From: Thiohalomonas sp041685045 | GTDB lineage: Bacteria; Pseudomonadota; Gammaproteobacteria; Thiohalomonadales; Thiohalomonadaceae | DNA: 64,000 nt | Reading direction: 5' to 3' | Assembly (NCBI GenBank): GCA_041685045.1 | Contig: JAWLGP010000023.1 | Coordinates: forward strand, 1-64,000 | Part shown: piece after piece, positions 32,624 to 41,098 of the stretch | Layout: each line of letters starts with the position of its first letter | How positions within the stretch are numbered: the stretch's first letter is position 1 | Position numbers and translations under genes: made by a program | The notes under the pieces: model-generated | The model's input: the letters and a program-made list of their open reading frames with translations, nothing else | Told to the model about the DNA's origin: nothing | The model's database searches: none

Positions 32624-34519
32624 TCAGCCGGCCGCCCGGGCTTGCAGCCCAACGGCCACGGAAGGCCGCTCGGCCGCCGGCAGCAGGTGGTAGATGGGTT
32701 GGCGGCCGTGGTTTTTCGGCATCTCGACGACCCCCAGGTACTCCGCCCGATACCAGGGCGTGTAGGGCTTGCCGAGAAATTGCAGTTCGTGGCGCGCCGC
32801 GTTCTCCTCCGCGGTCAGCAGGGCGACGAACTCCTGGGACCCGTACACCTCCCCCGGCATGGTAATCGGTTCGATGCGGGCGGCCCGGTTGACCTGCTGG
32901 CCGGAAAAGACCGTGCGGCCGGTGACCGGATGATGGAAGGAGAAGACCGGGCCGGCGTGCAGGCCGATCCGCACGTTGAGCTGGACCGGTAGCCCGAAGT
33001 CGCGGTGGTCCAGCTGGGTGAACGCCTCGCGCAAGCGGAAGGCGTGGGTCAGCAGGTGGCGGGCGTTCGGCATCACCACGTACAGCGCATCGCCCCACGC
33101 CTCCACCAGGTCGGGGACGTGGCCGGCGGCATCGAACAGCGCCTTGACCCGTTCGAGCAGCTTGAAGAAGCTGGGCAGGTACTCCTCGCCCAGTTTGCTG
33201 TAGCCCACGACATCGGCGAACAGCATGGCCCGGATGAGGCGCTCGGGCCGCACCACCATGCTCAGCTGCGGCCGGGCCAGCGGCGCGGCCTCCCCGGCCT
33301 CCGCCAGTTCGTCCAGCTCGATCACGTGCAGGCGGGCGATATCCGGCCAGTGGTCCATGAAATCGGACGGACTGCCGGGCTGGTTGGCGGCCCGGAAGTC
33401 CCAAGCCACCAGCAGTTCCGGCTCGGTCAACAGCAGGTTTGCCCGCAGCCAGCCGATGCCGGCGGTGACCGCGTTGGCGTAGCGCAGCAGAATGGTGTGA
33501 CCGAGATAGCGTTCCCGGGTGGCGTAGGTGACGGTGGCGGCCCTCGCCAGGGCGGCGTCGAAACGTTTCACCCACTCCGGCCCGGCATAGGCGACCCGGG
33601 CCTCGACGAAATCGGGCAGGGCGCAGGGCAGCACCACGTGCGCCTCGCCGCCGCGCTCCAGCAAACTCTCGATGAATAGCAGGTCGGCGCCGCAGGCGGC
33701 GCTGGAGTAGCCGATGCGGGCGTCCAGTGTCTCCAGCTGGTCGGCAATCGCCTGCTTCAGTGCCGCGAGCTTGGTGGTTGGCAGCAATGGTTCGGGCGTC
33801 TCCGCCGAATCGAGCGGCTGACCGCCGAAGATCACCACTTGCGGCGGCTGTAGCAGACGCATCACCGTTTCGGGCACGGCGATTCCGGAGTCAGCCAGAG
33901 CCTGCACCGACTTCAACGCGGCGACGGCCGCCCGGTAGTCCCGGCCCCACCCGCGGCTTGCCTCCGAAAAAGCTGTGGTCGCCCCCGCCGCATCACCCAG
34001 CATCAGTAGGGCATGGCCGCGCACCAGCGGATCGACGTCACCGGCGATGGCCTGTGCCAGCTGCCGCGCCGTCTCACGGTCGCCCAGCTGTTGGCTGAGG
34101 ACTGCCGCCGCCAGGGCATCGACCGCACCCCGACCGGCCTCGTACAGCTCCCGGTAGAGGCGGCGCGCTTCCTCCAGCTCCGTACGCTGGCCCGCCTGCT
34201 CCCAGATCAACCTGTGCACGGCCGCCAGACGGGCACGGCTGGCCATGGGGAGGGTGGCGCGCAACTCCGGCGCCAGCGCCGGCAGCAGCGTCAGGGCGGT
34301 ACCGGTGGAGTGGCCCCGCAGTAGTGCCTGCACTTGCAGCAGGTGCAGGTCGAGGCTGCGGGGATACTGGCGTTCACCGCGGCAGGCGAGGTCGTAGGCG
34401 AGAAAGGGCTGCTCCCGCTCCAGCAGCGCCTCGATGGCGGCGATCCAGCTCGCCTCGTCCGGCGGGCTCTCCGGGGAAAGGCCGGGAACTGCGATGCCAT
34501 TGGGGTCCGCAGTCAGCAT
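32624..34519 (-). CDS. Class III nucleotidyl cyclase with helical repeats and SLOG-like domain
   Basis: A 631-residue protein of three parts. Residues about 20-225 are TPR-like helices (LEEARRLYRELYEAGRGAVD, ETARQLAQAIAGDVDP). Residues about 226-345 resemble a SLOG nucleotide-binding domain: VVIFGGQPLD, then IGYSSAACGADLLFIESLLE and EAHVVLPCAL. Residues about 430-600 are a class III cyclase: metal aspartates in LFADVVGYSKL and WGDALYVVM, and the transition-state pair in GQQVNRAARIE. The chain therefore looks catalytically competent to make cAMP or cGMP. It is the last gene of the Tad operon, 11 bases after a tadE-like gene. The SLOG assignment is by motif pattern and should be tested by structure prediction. 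Confidence 0.7.
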   Translation of the reverse strand: MLTADPNGIAVPGLSPESPPDEASWIAAIEALLEREQPFLAYDLACRGERQYPRSLDLHLLQVQALLRGHSTGTALTLLPALAPELRATLPMASRARLAAVHRLIWEQAGQRTELEEARRLYRELYEAGRGAVDALAAAVLSQQLGDRETARQLAQAIAGDVDPLVRGHALLMLGDAAGATTAFSEASRGWGRDYRAAVAALKSVQALADSGIAVPETVMRLLQPPQVVIFGGQPLDSAETPEPLLPTTKLAALKQAIADQLETLDARIGYSSAACGADLLFIESLLERGGEAHVVLPCALPDFVEARVAYAGPEWVKRFDAALARAATVTYATRERYLGHTILLRYANAVTAGIGWLRANLLLTEPELLVAWDFRAANQPGSPSDFMDHWPDIARLHVIELDELAEAGEAAPLARPQLSMVVRPERLIRAMLFADVVGYSKLGEEYLPSFFKLLERVKALFDAAGHVPDLVEAWGDALYVVMPNARHLLTHAFRLREAFTQLDHRDFGLPVQLNVRIGLHAGPVFSFHHPVTGRTVFSGQQVNRAARIEPITMPGEVYGSQEFVALLTAEENAARHELQFLGKPYTPWYRAEYLGVVEMPKNHGRQPIYHLLPAAERPSVAVGLQARAAG

Positions 34520-34530
34520 CTTTTCGCCGC

Positions 34531-35235
34531 TCAGTTGCAGCTGGCCGGGAAGAGATCGTCGACCGCCGGCGACTGCATGCGCATGATCGCCTGGGCCTGG
34601 ATGGGCAGGCCCGACAGCCGGGTCAGGCAGCGGTGCCGGAAGCCGCCGTAGTCGTCGAAGCCCCGGTGCCACTCGCCATCCGGGTTGTGCACCGGGTCGG
34701 CATCGCCGGTACCGAGCAGGATGCGAATAGCGTCGTTCACGAACGGCACGACCAGCTTGTAGCAGTAGTTCACCCGCAGTTTCAGCAGGTTGGCATCCTG
34801 CACCGGAAGGCGCGAGCGGTGGCCCGGGGTCGGGTCCCGATACATGAGGTTGTCACTGGGGATCACCTCACTGCCCAGATCCGCATTCCACACGGCAAAG
34901 TCGTTGAAGGCCTCCACGGTCGGGTTGAGCCGCTCGATGCAGAGCCGCTCCGGCTCCGCTTCCAGCCGCTGGCGGGCGGCCATCGCCGCCTCGAAGTTCG
35001 GTGCATTGGTATAGAGTGCCGCCATCGCTCCGTAGAAGGCGGTTTCGATGGCCGCGCGCCCCCCGTTGTTGGTGGCACCGGCACGGGCCGCCTCGAAGGC
35101 GGCGTAATTCAGCGTGACCTTGGCCTGATAGATGAGGCCGAACTGGATGGCGCCGAAGATGAGCAGGAACAGCACCGGCAGGATGATGACGAACTCGGTC
35201 ATGCTCTGCCCAAGCTGCCGCAGGCGCCGGTTCAC
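34531..35235 (-). CDS. TadE-like pseudopilin
   Basis: A 234-residue protein with the TadE signature at its N-terminus: RQLGQSMTEFVIILPVLFLL, a type IV prepilin-like cleavage region followed by one transmembrane helix. The remainder is a periplasmic domain with several cysteines, including the penultimate residue (PASCN). It overlaps the upstream lipoprotein gene by four bases (ATGA). TadE pseudopilins are processed by the Tad prepilin peptidase and needed for Flp pilus assembly. No prepilin peptidase (TadV) is encoded in this operon, so one must be elsewhere in the genome. Confidence 0.82.
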   Translation of the reverse strand: MNRRLRQLGQSMTEFVIILPVLFLLIFGAIQFGLIYQAKVTLNYAAFEAARAGATNNGGRAAIETAFYGAMAALYTNAPNFEAAMAARQRLEAEPERLCIERLNPTVEAFNDFAVWNADLGSEVIPSDNLMYRDPTPGHRSRLPVQDANLLKLRVNYCYKLVVPFVNDAIRILLGTGDADPVHNPDGEWHRGFDDYGGFRHRCLTRLSGLPIQAQAIMRMQSPAVDDLFPASCN

Positions 35236-35747
35236 GACGGCCCCTGCTCCCGCGCGTTCGTTGCCGGCGTGCGTCCGGCCGATTGCCGTTGCGGTTCGGG
35301 TGGCGGCCGGGGCTCAGCGTCGGGCTCGAGCAGACCATTCACGCCGCTGATCATCGTGCGGGCGCGGGCACACAGCGGCGCGCCCGGTTCGGTGTGCCGG
35401 CAGAGCTGCAGGTAGGCGTTCACTGCCTGGCGCAGATGGATCACCGCCAGGTTGTTCCAGGCCTTGCCCAGTTGCGGGTCACGCAGCAGCGCCTCTTGGT
35501 AGGCGGCAACCGCGGCCTCCGGCTGGCCCAGCCGGGCGTGGATATTGCCGAGCTTGAACCAGGGGTCCGCCTCGCGGGGCACCGCCTCGACCAGCACGCG
35601 GTAATGCGCCTGGGCCGCCGCATAGTCGCCGGCGTGGTAGGCGTCGTCCGCCCCCAGCTTCAGGGCATAGTAGTCCGGCCTCACCAGCCCTTGCGCACAC
35701 CCGCCGACCAAAGCGGCCACCAGGGCCACGGCAGCGATTCGTCTCAT
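35232..35747 (-). CDS. tadD: TPR lipoprotein (TadD-like)
   Basis: A 171-residue precursor with a lipobox, LVAALVGGC, cleaved before cysteine about residue 17. Residues about 30-130 contain two to three TPR units (DDAYHAGDYAAAQAHYRVLV, DPWFKLGNIHARLGQPEAAV, AYQEALLRDPQLGKAWNNLA). TadD-type lipoproteins are outer-membrane pilotins or assembly scaffolds of Flp pilus secretins. The C-terminus is proline-rich. It starts within the DUF192 gene stop (ATGA overlap) and ends overlapping the tadE-like gene, so translation of the three is coupled. The start MRRIAAV was preferred over one five codons upstream because it gives a proper signal peptide. Confidence 0.8.
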   Translation of the reverse strand: MRRIAAVALVAALVGGCAQGLVRPDYYALKLGADDAYHAGDYAAAQAHYRVLVEAVPREADPWFKLGNIHARLGQPEAAVAAYQEALLRDPQLGKAWNNLAVIHLRQAVNAYLQLCRHTEPGAPLCARARTMISGVNGLLEPDAEPRPPPEPQRQSAGRTPATNAREQGPS

Positions 35748-36100
35748 GCACCTTCCTCCCAAACCAAGCGTTGCCCGGGGGCAATGCCATGGTGTTGCGT
35801 CGCGCCGGCCGCCAACTCCAGGGTCATCGCCGCCCCCGGACAGTGACTCAGGCGCCGCGGGCTCAACGCCGGCCTCACCTTCAGGACGCGACCGTCGCGG
35901 GCGAGATGGACCACATCGATGGCGTAGCCCATGCCCAGCGTGTGTACACCAGCGCAGGGGACGATCAGCAACCCCTCGCCGCTGTGCAGAGCGGGACGGC
36001 CGAGCAGGCCGCGCAGGCGCTCCCAGGCGTTGGTGGTGCGCTGCACACGCACCGCCACTACCGCGGCGTCGTGTTCGCGCCGCAGGCGCCCCGCGATCAC
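35744..36100 (-). CDS. DUF192 protein
   Basis: A 118-residue small protein with the DUF192 pattern: RTTNAWERLRGLLGRP, then GEGLLIVPCAGVHTLGMGYA and IDVVHLARDGRVLKV, ending in LELAAGATQHHGIAPGQRL. Start codon is GTG, read from GTGA where TGA is the tadC stop; a GGAGGGA Shine-Dalgarno precedes it. Most DUF192 proteins have an N-terminal signal or anchor; this one has none visible, so it is presumably cytoplasmic. DUF192 genes are often found within Tad loci, but their function is unknown. Confidence 0.8.
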   Translation of the reverse strand: MIAGRLRREHDAAVVAVRVQRTTNAWERLRGLLGRPALHSGEGLLIVPCAGVHTLGMGYAIDVVHLARDGRVLKVRPALSPRRLSHCPGAAMTLELAAGATQHHGIAPGQRLVWEEGA

Positions 36101-36981
36101 AGGATTCCCTCCGCCAGAAACTTCATCACCAGCGGAAAACCGAGCACGATGAAGGTGACCGGAAAGATGAACAGCACCAGCGGCGCCACCAGTTTGACCG
36201 GCGCCTCCATCGCCTTCTTCTCCGCCCGCTGGAAGCGCTCGGCACGGCGCTGGTCCGCCTGGGCGCGCAGGGTCTGGCCCAGGCTCGCGCCCATGCGGTC
36301 GGCCTGGATCACCGCGCTGACGAAGCTGGAGACCTCGTTGATGTTGAGCCGATCGGCCATGCGCCGCAGCGCCTCGGCGCGGCTCAGGCCGGAGCGGATA
36401 TCGCGCAGGACGATCCCGACCTCGTTGCGCATCGGTCCGGCCGGCCCCTTCTCCCGCGCCTGGTTGAGCGCGCCGGTAAGGTTGAGCCCCGCCTCCACCG
36501 CCATGGTGATGAAGTCGAGGTAGACCGGCATCTGGCGGATGATGGCGCTCTCGCGGCGGATGCGGGTATCGCGCAGCCAGACGTCCGGGAAGAAGTAACC
36601 GCCGAGGACCGCCAGCGGCAGCCACACCAGCTCCAGCGAACCGAGCAGAAACAGGGAGAAGGTGGTGCCAAGCAGCGCCGCCAGGGCACTGATCACGCGC
36701 AGGCCGACAAACTGCTGCGGGGTCAGCAGGTAGGCGACGCCGGTGTTGTGCAGCCGCTTGTCGAGGGCCGCCAGATAGTCCGACGACAGTCGGCTGGCGA
36801 AGTGGTCGGCCACGGCGCGGATCAGCGGCCAGATGAGGCGCAGCCCGAAGGGGAGCGGGTCCATGTACTCCCGATTCTCCTCCGGCAGCGAGTCGCTGAC
36901 GTGGTGCAACCCGAGCACCAGCAGCACGCCGAACAGGCCGGAGCTGGCGATGGCGAGCAGTTGGGTGGTGCCGTCGAGCAT
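36097..36981 (-). CDS. tadC: Flp pilus assembly inner-membrane protein TadC
   Basis: A 294-residue membrane protein of the GspF/T2SSF family. An N-terminal membrane segment (LLAIASSGLFGVLLVLGL) is followed by a paired hydrophobic region near residue 110 and the cytoplasmic T2SSF domain (IIRQMPVYLDFITMAVEAGL, SAVIQADRMGASLGQTLRAQ), then a C-terminal helix (PLVLFIFPVTFIVLGFPLVM). TadC pairs with TadB to form the platform on which the TadA ATPase works. It starts four bases after tadB, and its stop overlaps the DUF192 start. Confidence 0.92.
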   Translation of the reverse strand: MLDGTTQLLAIASSGLFGVLLVLGLHHVSDSLPEENREYMDPLPFGLRLIWPLIRAVADHFASRLSSDYLAALDKRLHNTGVAYLLTPQQFVGLRVISALAALLGTTFSLFLLGSLELVWLPLAVLGGYFFPDVWLRDTRIRRESAIIRQMPVYLDFITMAVEAGLNLTGALNQAREKGPAGPMRNEVGIVLRDIRSGLSRAEALRRMADRLNINEVSSFVSAVIQADRMGASLGQTLRAQADQRRAERFQRAEKKAMEAPVKLVAPLVLFIFPVTFIVLGFPLVMKFLAEGIL

Positions 36982-36985
36982 CGGT

Positions 36986-37837
36986 CTACACGTCGATGGT
37001 GGTGATCTTTTTGATGGCCAGAAAACCGAGCGTCTCCATCACCGCGATCACGCCCAGCACCATCCAGCCGGTCTCGGTGGTGAACAGCTTGGCCATGTGC
37101 TCCGGCTCCATGTGGTAGAGCAGTGCGCCCAGGAACAGCGGCAGACCGGCCATCACCATCCCCTGCATCCGACCCTGTGCGGTGAGGGCGACGATCTTGC
37201 CCTCCATCATCGCCTTGGTACGCAGGGTGGTCGCCAGGCTGTCCATGATCTCCGTGAGATTGCCGCCGATCTCACGACTGATGCGCAGTGCGGAGACCAC
37301 CAACTGGAATTCGGTGAGCGGCATGCGCTCCTCCATGTGGCGGATGGCAATGTCGAAGCCGAGGCCGAGGCGCTGCTCGCGCAGGAACAGTTCGAACTCC
37401 TGGTTGATTGGCGCCGGCATCTCCTTCACCAGCCCCTCCAGCGCCAGGGTGAGACTGGCACCGGCGCGCAGGGAGCTGGCGATCATCGCCAGCGCATCCG
37501 GCAGCAGCCGCTCGAACCGGTGCAGACGACGGCGGTGCAGCCGGCGATAAACGATTCTGGGCACCACCAACACCAACGCCGCCGATGCCACCGCCGCCAG
37601 CAGGTTCCAGGTGGCGAGCAGCACGAGGGTCGGCACCACGGCGAGGGCAATCATGTTGTAAAGGAACAATCGTGCGGGGTCGACGAACAGAAAGACATCG
37701 GCCATGTTCACCCGCGCGGTCTCGGTAAACATCTCCCGGTATTCGACCCACAGCTTTTGGCCGCGCACGGCGGCGAGCAGGAACAGCAGGGCACCGAACC
37801 CGAAACTCGCCGCCAGTGAGATCGTCTTCCAGAGCAT
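36986..37837 (-). CDS. tadB: Flp pilus assembly inner-membrane protein TadB
   Basis: A 283-residue protein, T2SSF family. There are membrane segments near the N-terminus (ISLAASFGFGALLFLLAAVR), in the middle (LVLLATWNLLAAVASAALVL) and at the end (GWMVLGVIAVMETLGFLAIK). The T2SSF domain contains LLPDALAMIASSLRAGASLT and LVVSALRISREIGGNLTEIM. With TadC it forms the inner-membrane platform of the Flp pilus machine. Between tadA and tadB lies a 149-base spacer filled with an inverted repeat, the longest gap between the ATPase and platform genes of the operon. Confidence 0.93.
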   Translation of the reverse strand: MLWKTISLAASFGFGALLFLLAAVRGQKLWVEYREMFTETARVNMADVFLFVDPARLFLYNMIALAVVPTLVLLATWNLLAAVASAALVLVVPRIVYRRLHRRRLHRFERLLPDALAMIASSLRAGASLTLALEGLVKEMPAPINQEFELFLREQRLGLGFDIAIRHMEERMPLTEFQLVVSALRISREIGGNLTEIMDSLATTLRTKAMMEGKIVALTAQGRMQGMVMAGLPLFLGALLYHMEPEHMAKLFTTETGWMVLGVIAVMETLGFLAIKKITTIDV

Positions 37838-37860
37838 GCCGGGTGCCGTTTAAAAAATTC

Positions 37861-37979
37861 GCCGCAGAGACGCGGAGACGCAGAGGGGGGCTATTGCTTG
37901 ACCCTCAATGGTTGGCTGCCAAACCGTCTGCCCGCATTTTGAAAACATTTTTTCCTCCGCGCCTCCGCGTCTCTGCGGC
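37861..37979. repeat. Inverted repeat in the tadA-tadB spacer (CGCAGAG family)
   Basis: Arms 37861-37885 (GCCGCAGAGACGCGGAGACG plus five bases) and 37955-37979 match inverted at 23 of 25 positions. Same construction as the repeat between cbbQ and cbbO, with GCAGAG in place of GCAAAG. It is a widespread kind of interspersed proteobacterial palindrome, here transcribed within the Tad operon. Confidence 0.8.
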
Positions 37980-37986
37980 AGTTTTT

Positions 37987-39747
37987 TCAGGCAAAAATGC
38001 TCATATCCACTGAAATCCCCCGCTTGCGCAGCTCTTCGTAGAACTCGGGGATCTGCCGGGTGGGGCGGAAGGCGCCGGCGACCCGGCCGTTGTCTTCGAA
38101 GCCGGTCTGCTCGTACAGGAAGATGTCCTGCAGCTGCACCACCCCGGTCTCCACACCGGTCACTTCGCAGATGTGGGTCACGCGCCGGCTGCCGTCGGAG
38201 AAACGACTCTGCTGCACGATGATGTCGACCGCCGCGGCGATCTGTTCGCGGATGGCGCTGGAGGGCAGCTCCATGCCCGCCATCATCACCATCACCTCCA
38301 GGCGCGAGATGGTGTCGCGCGGCGAGTTGGCATGGATGGTGGTGAGCGAACCGTCGTGGCCGGTGTTCATCGCCTGCAGCATGTCCAGCGCCTCGCCGCC
38401 GCGGCACTCGCCGACCACGATGCGGTCCGGGCGCATGCGCAGGCAGTTGCGCACCAGGTCGCGAATGGTGATCGCGCCCTTGCCCTCCAAATTGGGCGGC
38501 CGCGACTCGAGGGAGACGATGTGCGGCTGATTGAGCTTCAGCTCCGCTGCGTCCTCCACGGTGACGATGCGTTCGCCGCTCGGGATGAAGTTCGAGAGCA
38601 CATTGAGGAGGGTGGTCTTGCCGCTGCCGGTGCCGCCGGAGATAACGATGTTCTTGCGCTGCCGCACCGCGGTTTGCAGGAAGGCGACCATCGCCGGGCT
38701 GACCGCATTGAAGCGGATGAGGTCGTCGGAGGTGAGCTTGTTTTTGGCGAACTTGCGGATGGTGATGCAGGGGCCGCGCAGCGCCAGTGGCGGGATCACC
38801 GCGTTGACCCGCGAACCGTCCTTGAGGCGCGCATCCACCATCGGCGAGCTCTCGTCGATGCGCCGCCCCAGCGGGGCGACGATGCGCTCGATGGCGAACA
38901 CCACCGCCTCCGCACTGCTGAACTGCACCGGGGTGTGCTGCAGGCGCCCGTTGCGCTCGACGTAGATGTCGTCGTGGCGGTTCACCATGATTTCGGTGAT
39001 GGTCTCGTCCGCCAGCAGCTCCTCCAGCGGTCCGAGGCCGACCGCTTCGTTGAGCACCTCGTTGGTCAACTGCACCTTGTCGATGAGCGACGGCAGGCGC
39101 TCGCCGATGTGCTCGATGATCTCGACGATCAGCTGACGGGCCTGCTCGCGCAGCGCCCCCTCGTCCATCGACTCGACGTCGGTGCGGCGCACGTCCATCA
39201 TGCGCAGCAGTTGCAGGTGGATACGGTTGCGCCAGAGCTGCCTTTCCGCCCGCGCCGCCGCCTCCGGGTCGTCCTCGTCCCAGGCAAGCACCGATTTCAA
39301 CTGCGGTTCGCCGGCAGCGGCCGGCGGCGGCGGTGTGGTCGGCGGGGGTGCTGCGCTCGTGACTGCGGGAGGCGAGAGCTCCGGTGCGGCCGTCGACACC
39401 GGTTCGGGGCGCTCTTCGGTCGGTGCCGGATCCGCCCCCTCCTGCGCCGCTTCGACGATGCCGACGAACAGCCGGTAGACATCGACGGCGATGGTGTCTG
39501 TCGAGCGCAGCGGGCCATAGTGCTGCACGCGGGCGTTGTTGACCCGCGTCCCCATGTTGGTCCCCTTGTCGTCGATGAAGATGCCGTTGGCATTCTGCAC
39601 CAGTTCGGCGTGCACGCCGCCGATGCGCCAGCCCTTCAGCTGAATGAGATTGTGACGCCCCTTGCCGATGGTGCAGCGCGACGCATTGCACCGCACGCGG
39701 GCGATCACCTCCTCGCCATCCTCCTCTTTGACGATGATGTCGAACAT
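37987..39747 (-). CDS. tadA: FHA-domain fused TadA/CpaF secretion ATPase
   Basis: A 586-residue fusion. Residues about 1-95 are an FHA domain (CTIGKGRHNLIQL, then GVHAELVQNANGIFIDDKGT and NMGTRVNN), a phosphothreonine-binding fold. A proline-rich linker (about 110-160) leads to the TadA/CpaF ATPase, with Walker A GGTGSGKT at 371-378, the Asp box/Walker B region RPDRIVVGECRGGEALDMLQ, and the His box HDGSLTTIHANSPRDTISRL. The ATPase powers Flp pilin polymerisation. FHA fusion would let a threonine kinase signal gate the motor (inference). The start was set at the ATG giving MFDIIVKEEDG, five bases after the secretin gene; a long frame reading through the secretin gene is spurious. Confidence 0.92.
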   Translation of the reverse strand: MFDIIVKEEDGEEVIARVRCNASRCTIGKGRHNLIQLKGWRIGGVHAELVQNANGIFIDDKGTNMGTRVNNARVQHYGPLRSTDTIAVDVYRLFVGIVEAAQEGADPAPTEERPEPVSTAAPELSPPAVTSAAPPPTTPPPPAAAGEPQLKSVLAWDEDDPEAAARAERQLWRNRIHLQLLRMMDVRRTDVESMDEGALREQARQLIVEIIEHIGERLPSLIDKVQLTNEVLNEAVGLGPLEELLADETITEIMVNRHDDIYVERNGRLQHTPVQFSSAEAVVFAIERIVAPLGRRIDESSPMVDARLKDGSRVNAVIPPLALRGPCITIRKFAKNKLTSDDLIRFNAVSPAMVAFLQTAVRQRKNIVISGGTGSGKTTLLNVLSNFIPSGERIVTVEDAAELKLNQPHIVSLESRPPNLEGKGAITIRDLVRNCLRMRPDRIVVGECRGGEALDMLQAMNTGHDGSLTTIHANSPRDTISRLEVMVMMAGMELPSSAIREQIAAAVDIIVQQSRFSDGSRRVTHICEVTGVETGVVQLQDIFLYEQTGFEDNGRVAGAFRPTRQIPEFYEELRKRGISVDMSIFA

Positions 39748-39752
39748 GGCGG

Positions 39753-41087
39753 TCAGTCCAGGATCAGCTCGCGGCCGGTGTTCTCCATGAACTCCTCGAT
39801 CAGCGCTTTGCTCTTGGCCACCGCATTCTGATTGGTGGGCGAGGGGGCGTCGTAGATGGTCGGGGTGACGAAGATCACCAGTTCGGTGCGCTTGTTGCGG
39901 AAGCTGGTGGAGCGGAACAGTGCCCCCAGGATCGGGATGTCGCCCAGCACCGGCAGCTTGCGCACATCCTCCGCCATTTCCCGGTTGACCAGACCGGAGA
40001 TCACCAGCGTCTCGCCGTTGCGCATGGCGACGTCGGCCGTGGTCTTGCGGGAGAGAAAGCCCGGCAGACCCTGCACGGTGGTGGAGGAGTCGATGGCGCT
40101 CACCTCGGTGGCGACATTGGCCTGGATGTTGCCGGAGGCATCGGTCACCGGGGCGATGGTGAGGGAGATGCCGTACTTCTTGTATTCCACGTTGAGCTGC
40201 CCGTCCGCGCCCGTGATCGGGATCGGCACCTCGCCGCCGGCCAGGAAGTCGGCCTTGCCGCCCGAACGGGCGGAGAGCCGCGGTTGCGCCAGGATCAGGG
40301 CGTCGCCGCTGGAGACCAGAAAATTGATGCGCGAGGTGATGTAGCTGGCGATACCGAAATAGCCGAGTGGCCGTGCCACCGTGCCGAGATCGTCGGCCAG
40401 GCCGGAGAGGTTGCTGTCGGCGGTGGTCTGCAGCTGGTTGAACTCGCCGTTGCGCCGATAGGCCTGGTTCATGTAGCCGACGCTCGGCCCGTTGATGCTG
40501 GCGTCCCACTCGATGCCGAGCTTGTCGAGCTGGCTGGTGTTGAACTCGGTGATCTTCACGTCCATGTAGATCATCGGGGCGTTGGCGCTGACCGCGGCCT
40601 GACGGGTGAGGTCGAGCACGCTGTCGTACTTTTTGGTCACCGCTTCGACCACCGGCCGGAACCGCGCATCGACTTCCCCCTCCACCACGGTGAAGTCGCC
40701 CACCTGACGCACGGCCAGGCCCGGTACCGATTCGAGCAGCTGGCGCACCTGGGAGGTCTGGCCGCGGGTGTCCTCCTTGGCGATGGTGACCTTGTAGTGG
40801 TCCTCGCGACCGCCGCTTCGCCAGATGTGCAGGTCGGTGATCCCCTCCGCCTCCGCCAGCACGATCAACTGCCCGTTTTCCAGGATGGTGGTGCTGAGCA
40901 GCTTGCCGTTGCCCACCGCCACCCGCGCCACCGGCCCGGTGTGCATGATCTTCACCTGGCCGACGAAGAGGCTGAGCTGGTCGACCGCCAGCGCCGGCAG
41001 CCACCCACCCAACAGCAACACCCCCACCACGCCGACCTGCCACAGCAGGCGTTTGGTTCCGAACCTGACTCGGTTGTTTCGGTTCAC
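39753..41087 (-). CDS. cpaC: Flp pilus secretin CpaC/RcpA
   Basis: A 444-residue outer-membrane secretin with a signal peptide (LLWQVGVVGVLLLGGWLPAL). The N-terminal domain about 35-110 has LSLFVGQVKIMHTGPVARVA, followed by a BON-like region (VVEGEVDARFRPVVEAVTKK). The secretin core (about 230-425) includes FLAGGEVPIPITGADGQLNV, VSAIDSSTTVQGLPGFLSRK and TELVIFVTPTIYD. It forms the gated ring through which the Flp pilus leaves the cell. It sits between cpaB (11 bases) and tadA (5 bases), the standard Tad gene order. Confidence 0.93.
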   Translation of the reverse strand: MNRNNRVRFGTKRLLWQVGVVGVLLLGGWLPALAVDQLSLFVGQVKIMHTGPVARVAVGNGKLLSTTILENGQLIVLAEAEGITDLHIWRSGGREDHYKVTIAKEDTRGQTSQVRQLLESVPGLAVRQVGDFTVVEGEVDARFRPVVEAVTKKYDSVLDLTRQAAVSANAPMIYMDVKITEFNTSQLDKLGIEWDASINGPSVGYMNQAYRRNGEFNQLQTTADSNLSGLADDLGTVARPLGYFGIASYITSRINFLVSSGDALILAQPRLSARSGGKADFLAGGEVPIPITGADGQLNVEYKKYGISLTIAPVTDASGNIQANVATEVSAIDSSTTVQGLPGFLSRKTTADVAMRNGETLVISGLVNREMAEDVRKLPVLGDIPILGALFRSTSFRNKRTELVIFVTPTIYDAPSPTNQNAVAKSKALIEEFMENTGRELILD

Positions 41088-41098
41088 GCTGGCATCTC

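Noticed and set aside
37987..41043. A 1018-codon minus-strand frame spanning secretin and ATPase
   Set aside because: Its C-terminal part is the genuine FHA-TadA protein, but the N-terminal 430 codons are an out-of-frame reading of the cpaC gene. The real start is the ATG at 39747.
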